Shown here in pieces: positions 16,573 through 23,524 of a stretch of 35,732 nt of DNA. How positions within the stretch are numbered: the stretch's first letter is position 1; every line of letters starts with the position of its first letter. Location of the stretch: contig JAYPCI010000013.1 in assembly GCA_038124645.1 (NCBI GenBank), forward strand, positions 1-35,732. The letters are read 5' to 3'. Under the pieces are notes generated by a model. It did not search any database. It was given only the letters and a program-made list of their open reading frames with translations, and was not told the DNA's origin. The position numbers and the translations under genes are program-made. This stretch comes from JAYPCI01 sp038124645 (GTDB lineage Bacteria > Pseudomonadota > Alphaproteobacteria > Pelagibacterales > Pelagibacteraceae).

Positions 16573-16672
16573 NNNNNNNNNNNNNNNNNNNNNNNNNNNN
16601 NNNNNNNNNNNNNNNNNNNNNNNNNNNNNNNNNNNNNNNNNNNNNNNNNNNNNNNNNNNNNNNNNNNNNNNN
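16573..16672. other. Assembly gap of 100 N between two transporter genes
   Basis: The 100 N separate the interior of a MATE transporter (right) from the interior of an EamA transporter (left). The missing sequence should include about 165 C-terminal residues of MATE and 60-70 N-terminal residues of EamA, so at least some 700 bases. The stated size is a placeholder. Confidence 0.95.
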
Positions 16673-17496
16673 AAAATTGAATTGACTGCTAAAATTTCTT
16701 CACTGATTAATGAACTTTGATAATTAAGCCAAAGAAAAGCAAACGTTAACAGAATAGTTCGGATAAAAATATCAAAATTAATTTTAAATAATTGTAAGAA
16801 TTTTTCTAAAATAAAAACATTAGTTGTTTTAAGTTTAAGGTTAAACTTAGCTGTGACAAACCAAAAAGAATTGATTAAAGCAAGAATACAAACAACATAA
16901 GCAGCCACTAATGTTCCAAGTGCAACACCGGTAATACCAAGATTGTATTTTTGAACGAAAAGGACACTAAGAATAATATTGAGAATACAAAAACTAGCAA
17001 TAATTAAACTCGAAACTCTAGTTTTTTGTAAGCCAAGGAATAAACCAACTACTATATATAAGCCCAACTCTGCTGGCGCAGAGAATATTCGAACTGAAAT
17101 ATAATCATTAATTAAATCTTTCGTTTCGGTTGTCGGTAAATAGAATTTATTAATTAAATTTATAATAATTGGTTTTAATAAAATAATGAGGATGGAAATA
17201 ACAAGTGCGATAATGAAATTTCTAAAAATGGTTAAAATAATCCCTCGATAATCGCCCCGACCTAGACACTGCGCAACGATACCAACGGTTCCCATCCTTA
17301 AAAACCCAAAGCTCCATAGGATCATAGTCATCACGGCAGTTGAAATACTGGTAGCCGCTAAGAACTTTTCAGACTCCATATGTCCCATCAAAAATGTATC
17401 TGTTAAACCAACTAGAGGGACTGCTAAATTTGAAAAAAATATTGGTATTGAGAGTTGAAATAAGTAACTTTTGCTAACATTTGTGTTGTAACTCAT
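16673..17496 (-). CDS. MATE-family (DinF-like) efflux transporter, C-terminus missing in gap
   Basis: The first 274 residues of a multidrug and toxin extrusion protein, which normally has about 440 residues and twelve helices. The N-terminus LFQLSIPIFFSNLAVPLVGLTDTFLMGHM is the classic MATE/DinF beginning, and GTVGIVAQCLGRGD, GLFLGLQKTRVSS and the G-x-x-G-V-A-L-G-T segment continue the pattern. It probably exports cationic compounds by Na+ or H+ antiport. The C-terminal half is lost in the gap at 16573-16672. The gene is divergent from the TerC-family gene at 17555, with 58 bases between. Confidence 0.88.
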
Positions 17497-17554
17497 AAAA
17501 TGATCAGTTAATTTATTTTAAATTCCATTTCAATGATATAAGTAAGTTGAAAAT

Positions 17555-18175
17555 ATGTTTGAACAGTCATTAATATTCGTCCAGATTGTGTTAATCGATA
17601 TCGTGATGGCAGCTGATAATGCTATCATTATTGGACTAATTGCTGCAAGTTTTGCACCAGCTAATAGAAAGAAAATCATCGCCTGGGGTATCGCAGCAGC
17701 CTTCATCTTTAGGGTTATCTTTGCTTTAGCAGCAACCACTTTCTTAGAATTTGCAATATTTAAGCTGATCGGAGGCGTACTACTAATTTGGGTCATCAAT
17801 AATTTAAGACAAGATTTATTTAACTCACCCAAAGTGAGATCCCCTGAGGTGCAATCATCTGAGCATGTTCCCTTTAGAACAGGAGTTATTAGAGTATTGA
17901 TCGCAGATATAACTTTAAGTTTAGATAACGTCTTAGGCGTTGCGGGCGCAGCTAAAGAATACACTTACTTACTAGTCGTAGGACTATTCTTATCCGTGAT
18001 TATGATTGGTACTTTTGCCTCATATTTTGCTGAGTACATTAAAAACCATAAATGGGTTGGTTACTTAGGTCTGATCGTTATATTAATCGTAGCTCTTCAA
18101 CTAATTATTGGCGGTTTAGTCAACTTAAACGTAATCACTATAAACGAACCGTTCGAAAAATTATTTACGATATGA
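17555..18175 (+). CDS. TerC-family membrane protein, YjbE-like
   Basis: A 206-residue, seven-helix membrane protein. The family's acidic metal-site motifs are present in both halves: DIVMAADNAIII near the start and DITLSLDNVLGVAG in the second half. The overall length and these motifs fit the YjbE-type branch of the TerC (PF03741) family, members of which export manganese or other divalent metals. The ion carried here is not known. The linker between halves is short and charged. Upstream, TGaTATAAG forms a fair extended -10 about 15 bases before the ATG. Its stop overlaps the ATG of the next gene (ATGA). Confidence 0.9.
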   Translation: MFEQSLIFVQIVLIDIVMAADNAIIIGLIAASFAPANRKKIIAWGIAAAFIFRVIFALAATTFLEFAIFKLIGGVLLIWVINNLRQDLFNSPKVRSPEVQSSEHVPFRTGVIRVLIADITLSLDNVLGVAGAAKEYTYLLVVGLFLSVIMIGTFASYFAEYIKNHKWVGYLGLIVILIVALQLIIGGLVNLNVITINEPFEKLFTI

Positions 18176-18956
18176 TTGATTTTGGCATTATCGGCTCTGG
18201 AATTGCTGGGGCGACGATTGCTAATCAACTCGCTAAAAAATCTTCTGTAATTGTTATTGATAAAGCGCGAGGACCGGGTGGTCGAGCTTCAAATAGACGC
18301 TATAAACATAAATCAAGTTTTGATCATGGTCTGCAATATATTGCTCCGAAAAACAAAGAGTTTGAAAAATTCATATTAAAACTGCAAAACAATAAAGTTG
18401 TTAAACTCTGGGAAGGCAATCATTTTGATTTTAAATTTGGTCAACCAAGTCAAAAATTTATTGGTCAACAAGCGAACAATCAAATAAGNNNNNNNNNNNN
18501 NNNNNNNNNNNNNNNNNNNNNNNNNNNNNNNNNNNNNNNNNNNNNNNNNNNNNNNNNNNNNNNNNNNNNNNNNNNNNNNNNNNNNNNNATGATGATGTCG
18601 TCGGTTTTGCAGCTTGTGAAAATTCTAAAGGAAGATTTAAAGATAACAATACTTTATGGACTATACAATCAACCGAGGGATTTGCTCGTAAATACATCAA
18701 TAAGTTTAAAAATAATAAACAGAAAGTTATTAATCTGTTACTGAAACGATTTAATCAATTAACAGGCATAAATACTAAAACAGTAGTATTTAAAAATATT
18801 CACGGTTGGCGTTATGCTTACTCCAAACAGTCTTTAAATAATCCATGTATCTGGAGCGCTAAATATCGTCTTGGTGTTTGTGGTGATTGGTTTTTAGGAC
18901 CTAAAGCTGAACATGCTTGGTTAAGTGCAATCAGTCTTTATAAGAAAATTATTTAG
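18172..18956 (+). CDS. FAD/NAD(P)-dependent oxidoreductase, COG3380 (renalase-like), split by N gap
   Basis: The 5' piece (18172-18488) encodes MIDFGIIGSGIAGATIANQL, an FAD-binding start, then DKARGPGGRASNRR and FDHGLQYI. The 3' piece (18589-18956) continues in a different frame with DDVVGFAACENSKGRF, then HGWRYAY and LGVCGDWFLGPKAEHAWLSA, the standard COG3380 C-terminus, stopping at TAG 18954-18956. Together they give about 227 residues against roughly 310-330 in the family, so some 90 are missing. The two pieces are out of frame only because the gap was written as 100 N. The gene overlaps TerC by four bases and the convergent tctA by eight. Confidence 0.88.
18489..18588. other. Assembly gap of 100 N inside the COG3380 oxidoreductase
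   Basis: Both sides are the same gene, but the reading frame changes from one side to the other and about 90 residues of the family are absent. The true gap is probably 250-300 bases, and its length is not a multiple of three relative to 100. Confidence 0.95.
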
Positions 18957-20472
18957 TTTTTTTTAAACTTGCCAGAGCAGCTCTAATTCGTGCCCCAAAG
19001 AATAAAGGTACCACAAATCCAATAATAGTTATCGACCAAATAATGATTGAGACATTGGAATTTAGTAATCTTAACCATTCACCATCATAAATAGTCATTG
19101 CTCGTCTTAAATTAGTTTCCATTAAATTACCTAGGATCACACCCATGATCACCGGCACTAAAGGAATATCCATTTTTCGAAGTAACCAACCCAGTAACCC
19201 AAAAATAACCATCACGATTAATTCAAAGCTTGAACCAGAGATTCCATAAATACCAACGAACGAAACGGCAGCAACCACCGGCATTAAGTATTGCGCTGGA
19301 ATTAAAAGTATTTGAGAAAAAGCTTTTACTAATGGAATATTTAAAATTAGTAGGACAACGTTACCAATAAATAAAGCGGCAATTAAACCCCAAACCACAT
19401 CAGGATTTTGCTCAAATAAAAGTGGACCCGGTGTCACGTTTAAAGTCATTAACATCGCCAGTAAAACAGCAGTCGTTCCAGAGCCTGGTACGCCTAACGT
19501 TAACATCGGTACTAACGCTCCACCAGCGGCAGCATTGTTACCAGCTTCGGGAGCAACGACCCCACGCTCATCACCTTTACCAAACGTATCACTCTTATTA
19601 GAAACTTTTTTCTCAAACGTATAGGCAATAAAAGAACCTAGCGATGCTCCTGCACCTGGTAAAACACCAGCGAAGAAACCCCAGAACGTTGCTCTAAACG
19701 TTGCTGGAATAACTTTTATTATGGTTGCTAACTTTGGAATAATGCTAGCGATGACAAACTTAGTCTCTTGCACAAAGTCTTTATCTTTTTTATTTTCAAT
19801 AAAGATAAAGATTTCGGAGACAGCAAACATCCCCACAATCACAATTAAAAAATCAATTCCGTCATAAAGATCAACTTCATTAAAAGCCATTCTCGGCACA
19901 CCAGTTTGTTGATCGACACCGATAGTTGAGACCCCTAAACCAATACATGAGGCTAAAACTGTTTTAGCTTGGTTTTTAGAGGCAACGCCGCCGAGGGTGG
20001 CAAATGCCATTACAAATAAAGCAAAGTATTCTGCAGGACCAAACAACAAGGCAACTTTAACTAACAAAGGTGCTAACAAAACTAAACCTAATGTTGCCAT
20101 GAACGCACCCACGAAAGAAGCTAAACCTGATAACGTTAAAGCTTCACCCGCACGTCCTTGTAAAGTCATTGGATAACCATCTAAGGTGGTCATTAACGCA
20201 GGTTCATCACCCGGTATATTCAAAAGAATAGAAGAAATTCGTCCACCATACATGGCACCATAATAAACACTAGCTAATAAGATCATGGCAGGTGCTGCTT
20301 CTAAACCTAAAGAAAATGAAAGCGGAATTAATATTGCAACACCGTTGGCTGGACCTAAGCCGGGTAATGCCCCGAAAATCGTTCCTAAAATACAGCCGAT
20401 CATCGCTAAAATAAAATTCTCGAGTGTGAGAGCAACACCAAAACCATCCAGTAATAAATTAATTGTTTCCAT
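18949..20472 (-). CDS. tctA: Tripartite tricarboxylate transporter, large permease TctA
   Basis: A 507-residue permease with about twelve helices. The family's repeated glycine-rich motifs are clear: GTIFGALPGLGPANGVAILIPL in the first half and GVLPGAGASLGSFIAYTFEKK in the second, with MYGGRISSILLNIPGDEPA and TLGVPGSGTTAVLLAML. With TctB and the binding protein TctC it imports citrate or related carboxylates using an ion gradient. It is the last gene of the acnA-prpD-tctCBA series, shares one base with the tctB stop/start, and converges with the COG3380 gene with an eight-base overlap. The exact substrate is not shown by sequence. Confidence 0.96.
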   Translation of the reverse strand: METINLLLDGFGVALTLENFILAMIGCILGTIFGALPGLGPANGVAILIPLSFSLGLEAAPAMILLASVYYGAMYGGRISSILLNIPGDEPALMTTLDGYPMTLQGRAGEALTLSGLASFVGAFMATLGLVLLAPLLVKVALLFGPAEYFALFVMAFATLGGVASKNQAKTVLASCIGLGVSTIGVDQQTGVPRMAFNEVDLYDGIDFLIVIVGMFAVSEIFIFIENKKDKDFVQETKFVIASIIPKLATIIKVIPATFRATFWGFFAGVLPGAGASLGSFIAYTFEKKVSNKSDTFGKGDERGVVAPEAGNNAAAGGALVPMLTLGVPGSGTTAVLLAMLMTLNVTPGPLLFEQNPDVVWGLIAALFIGNVVLLILNIPLVKAFSQILLIPAQYLMPVVAAVSFVGIYGISGSSFELIVMVIFGLLGWLLRKMDIPLVPVIMGVILGNLMETNLRRAMTIYDGEWLRLLNSNVSIIIWSITIIGFVVPLFFGARIRAALASLKKTK

Positions 20473-20903
20473 TAAAATCCTAAAGGTCCTATTGCTAATG
20501 AAAGTCCTAAGACGAGTCTAAAGAGCACAAAAATAGTAACCGAGATAATGGCGCCTGCTATAAATGCTTTTAAAACCGTTGCTCCTAAACGCCACGCTAA
20601 AAAAGTTGCCATTAAAGTTGTTGAAATTGTAAAACCTAAATCAGGTAAAATAGTTGCATAAATAATTAAAATAGCTGCGGTAATAATAATTTCGAGAATT
20701 TTTCTAATTTCTGGCCACTGGGGTTTAGCATCAGGTTTAAAAATTAACACTAAAGATGAAACTGCTAAAAAGAAGGCAACGATATAAGGAAATTTTTTGG
20801 GACCCACCGGATCTGAAATAAAACTTAATTCAGTTATACTTGCGGCCCAGAAGTAAAAAACTGATACACCTAGAGTAATAAATCCAAAAATTCTATCGTT
20901 CAT
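20472..20903 (-). CDS. tctB: Tripartite tricarboxylate transporter, small permease TctB
   Basis: A 143-residue protein with four membrane helices, the partner of TctA. The start MNDRIFGFITLGVSVFYFW, the loop SDPVGPKKFPYIVAFFLAV and the last helices FRLVLGLSLAIGPLGF follow the TctB layout. TctB sequences are poorly conserved, so position between tctC and tctA is the strongest evidence. No Shine-Dalgarno precedes its ATG; instead a GC-rich hairpin ends nine bases upstream (20912-20932). Confidence 0.92.
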   Translation of the reverse strand: MNDRIFGFITLGVSVFYFWAASITELSFISDPVGPKKFPYIVAFFLAVSSLVLIFKPDAKPQWPEIRKILEIIITAAILIIYATILPDLGFTISTTLMATFLAWRLGATVLKAFIAGAIISVTIFVLFRLVLGLSLAIGPLGF

Positions 20904-20911
20904 GATTAAAT

Positions 20912-20932
20912 TGGCGCCCGATGAGGGCGCCA
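20912..20932 (-). promoter_or_regulatory. GC-rich hairpin between tctC and tctB
   Basis: A perfect 8-bp stem, TGGCGCCC paired with GGGCGCCA, with a five-base loop, stands out in this AT-rich DNA. It lies 14 bases after the tctC stop and nine bases before the tctB ATG. No T-run follows on either strand, so it is not a standard terminator. The likely role is to protect the 3' end of tctC mRNA and reduce reading into tctBA, giving more binding protein than permease. This role is inferred. Confidence 0.7.
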
Positions 20933-20945
20933 GGAATTTAATTAA

Positions 20946-21929
20946 TTACTTAATCAAGCCAATCTGTCTTGAAAGATCTTGAATTGAAGCAATAGAGCCA
21001 GAAACAAAGGACTGGAATTCTTTACCCGTTAAGTCTAACGGCGCTAAACCATTCTTAGCCATTGTTTGTTTCCACTGAGGCGAAGCATAAGTTTTTGCTA
21101 TCGCATTAGCCCAGTAATTATAAGCATCATCGCTCATACCACCTGGAACATAAAATCCTCTCCAGTTTGCACCTATTACATTGATACCTTGTTCTTTTGC
21201 AGTAGGCATATTAGAGAATTTACCAGGAATTCTGTCTGGCGATAATACTGCTAACACTCTGATATCACCGGCATCAACGAAACCGATTGCTTCAGACAAG
21301 TCACCAGTAAATGCTTGTACATTACCTGCCATAAGTTGAGTGATTGCATCACCACCACCATCAAATGCAACATATTTAATTTTTCTAACATCTTGATAGC
21401 CGTACTCTTTAGCAGCTAATAAAACTTTTAAATGGTCCCAACCACCAACAGCTGATCCACCACCAATAGTTACTTTTCTTGGATTCTCTTTAATCATTTC
21501 AAGAAGTCCGCCTAAAGTATTAATTGGCGCATCTGCAGCCACAGCGATGACACCGTAATCAGCACCAACTGTACCTAACCATCGTACTTGGTCTTGAGTG
21601 TTACCTGGGTAAGCACCTTGAGCAAGACGAGTAGCAGTCGCAGATGAAGCTGCAACGATTAATGTATCGTCATTATTTCTTTTGTTTACGACTTCAGCAA
21701 AAGCTTTTCCGCCTCCACCACCAGCCATATTGGTAACTTCCATTGAACCATTAACTAATCCAAGGTCCTGAAGTGTTTTACCTACCGCACGGCAAGTAAA
21801 GTCCCAACCACCACCTGGGTTTGCTGGAGCGATACACTTAGTATTGTTTGGATCAAATGCATTACTATTTACAGACGTAAATAGAATTAATGATAAAACT
21901 AAAGTTAGTTTTGAGATTAGTTTGTACAT
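20946..21929 (-). CDS. tctC: Tripartite tricarboxylate transporter, periplasmic binding protein TctC
   Basis: A Bug-family (PF03401) substrate-binding protein of about 327 residues. A signal peptide (LVLSLILFTSVNSNAF) precedes APANPGGGWDFTCRAVGK, the family's ligand-contacting motif, followed by NMAGGGGGKAFAEVV, TIGGGSAVGGWDHLK, VAFDGGGDAITQLMAGNVQA and a C-terminal LTGKEFQSFV. It captures a carboxylate, probably citrate or a homologue, for TctAB. I set the start at 21929 because the signal peptide begins there and GGGGAAAAGG lies just upstream; an in-frame extension to 22076 would overlap prpD and has no signal. A promoter candidate lies at 21964-21992. Confidence 0.95.
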   Translation of the reverse strand: MYKLISKLTLVLSLILFTSVNSNAFDPNNTKCIAPANPGGGWDFTCRAVGKTLQDLGLVNGSMEVTNMAGGGGGKAFAEVVNKRNNDDTLIVAASSATATRLAQGAYPGNTQDQVRWLGTVGADYGVIAVAADAPINTLGGLLEMIKENPRKVTIGGGSAVGGWDHLKVLLAAKEYGYQDVRKIKYVAFDGGGDAITQLMAGNVQAFTGDLSEAIGFVDAGDIRVLAVLSPDRIPGKFSNMPTAKEQGINVIGANWRGFYVPGGMSDDAYNYWANAIAKTYASPQWKQTMAKNGLAPLDLTGKEFQSFVSGSIASIQDLSRQIGLIK

Positions 21930-21963
21930 CCTTTTCCCCTTTATTGAATTTATAAATTGATCG

Positions 21964-21992
21964 ATTTCACCGTAATCAACTATAAATGTCAA
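21964..21992 (-). promoter_or_regulatory. Candidate sigma-70 promoter for tctC
   Basis: On the minus strand a perfect TTGACA (21992-21987) is followed after 17 bases by TGAAAT (21969-21964, four of six matches to TATAAT). It sits in the 88-base space between prpD and tctC, so the transporter may also be transcribed apart from acnA-prpD. A leader of about 30 bases with a good Shine-Dalgarno would result. Confidence 0.5.
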
Positions 21993-22017
21993 CAGTCTGA
22001 ATCCTTTGATAAATGAA

Positions 22018-23523
22018 TTAAAATATAGCGTCTGAACGACTTTTACTCTTTTTAAGAGTATTTTTGATCTCAACATTTAAACCTGCCAAATCCTTAGCTT
22101 TAAGGTTTTTTAAATTCTGTACACAGTTTAGAAACCTTTTCGATTCTTTAACGCTAATCAAACCATCTGTCAGAGTTTTAAATTTTTCGATATATTGAGC
22201 TCGGCCAAAAGGTCGAAGTCCGGCAGGATGCGCATCAGCTAGTCCTTTTTCTTCTGTAATCACGCTCCCATCTTTCATATGAATAGATACTTTGCCACCA
22301 AAACATTTCTTTTTAGGATCAGGGTCGTGATATTTTTTAGTCCACGCGGGATCTTCAAAAGTTTTAATTTTATGCCATAACTCGACTGTTGAGGGTTTTT
22401 TAGCTCGACTAGGAGCATAAGAATTGATGTGATGCCACTTACCATCTTCAAGAGCAACTGCAAAAATATACATAATTGAATGGTCTAATGTTTCTCTGCT
22501 CGCATTAGGATCCATTTTTTGTGGATCGTTAGCCCCTGTCCCGATCACATTATGGGTGTGATGACTGGTATGAATTTCTATTTCTCTTATGGCTGAAAAA
22601 TCTTTAACTTTTTTTCTGATACTTCTTGCCAAATCGATAAGTGCTTGTGCTTGATACTCGGCTGAATGTTCTTTGGTATAAGTTTCTAAGATCGCCCTTT
22701 TCTCCTCATTCTTTTCAGGTAGCGGGACTGTATATTCAGCCTCTTTGCCTGATAAAACATAAGCTATTACACTATCTTCACCTTCGTAAATTGGACTTGG
22801 TGCTCCTTCCCCACGCATACAACGGTCCACCGCTTCAATCGCTAATTTTCCAGCATGTGCTGGGGCAAATGCTTTCCAGCTCGAGATCTCACCTTTTCTT
22901 GATTGTCTTGTTGAAATTGTTGTGTGTAAAGCTTGTTGGACTGCTTGATAAATTGTTTCAGTCTTTAAATTTAATAAAGTTCCAATACCCGCAGCTGCAC
23001 TTGGTCCTAAGTGTGCGATATGATCAATCTTATGTTCATGTAAGCAAATGCCTTTCACTAGATTAACTTGCACCTCATAGCCTGTTAAAATGCCTCTAAT
23101 TAAATCTAAGCCATTGCAATTTTTTTGTTGAGCGACAGCTAAAATTGGTGGAATGTTATCGCCTGGATGTGAATAGTCTGCGGCTAAAAATGTATCGTGA
23201 AAATCTAATTCTCGAACTGCTGTTCCATTAGCCCAAGCAGCCCACTCACAATCAAATTTTTTCTTAGCATCAATACCAAACACTGTGGCGCCATTTTTTC
23301 TCGGATGCGCTAGCGCCATCTCTCTTGCTGAAACCACAGGTTTTCGATTAAAGGAAGCGATTGCTACAGAGGCATTATCAATAATTCGATTGATAATCAT
23401 GTCGATTACTTCACCACTTGGTCTTGATTTATCTGAGGCAATTTCGGCAATTTGCCAAGCCAGTTGATCTTCTTTTTTTAAATTAGCTGAGGATGGATGA
23501 ACTTTGACTTTAATCTCTCTCAT
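22018..23523 (-). CDS. prpD: MmgE/PrpD-family dehydratase, probably 2-methylcitrate (or citrate) dehydratase
   Basis: A 501-residue enzyme of PF03972. ANGTAVRELDFHDTFLAADYSHPGDN (given here in part), then ISSWKAFAPAHAGKLA, SAEYQAQALIDLA and the KYHDPDPKKKCFGGKVSIHMKDG segment align well by eye with E. coli PrpD (RWLDFNDTWLAAEWGHPSDN, HSQTAVEA, ADYHDPEKR). PrpD dehydrates 2-methylcitrate to 2-methylaconitate in propionate breakdown and can also act on citrate. It begins one base after the acnA stop. prpB and prpC are not in the window, so a complete methylcitrate cycle cannot be claimed; another tricarboxylate imported by Tct is equally possible. Confidence 0.88.
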   Translation of the reverse strand: MREIKVKVHPSSANLKKEDQLAWQIAEIASDKSRPSGEVIDMIINRIIDNASVAIASFNRKPVVSAREMALAHPRKNGATVFGIDAKKKFDCEWAAWANGTAVRELDFHDTFLAADYSHPGDNIPPILAVAQQKNCNGLDLIRGILTGYEVQVNLVKGICLHEHKIDHIAHLGPSAAAGIGTLLNLKTETIYQAVQQALHTTISTRQSRKGEISSWKAFAPAHAGKLAIEAVDRCMRGEGAPSPIYEGEDSVIAYVLSGKEAEYTVPLPEKNEEKRAILETYTKEHSAEYQAQALIDLARSIRKKVKDFSAIREIEIHTSHHTHNVIGTGANDPQKMDPNASRETLDHSIMYIFAVALEDGKWHHINSYAPSRAKKPSTVELWHKIKTFEDPAWTKKYHDPDPKKKCFGGKVSIHMKDGSVITEEKGLADAHPAGLRPFGRAQYIEKFKTLTDGLISVKESKRFLNCVQNLKNLKAKDLAGLNVEIKNTLKKSKSRSDAIF

Positions 23524-23524
23524 A

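Noticed and set aside
15892..17496. A 534-residue fused MATE-EamA transporter
   Set aside because: The join runs only through N bases; each half is cut at the gap and belongs to a different family.
21930..22076. Longer tctC start at 22076
   Set aside because: It would overlap prpD, place 49 charged residues before the signal peptide, and ignore the good Shine-Dalgarno at 21929.
22641..23066. Plus-strand frame of 141 codons
   Set aside because: It lies wholly opposite the PrpD-family gene and has a composition typical of a reverse-strand shadow.
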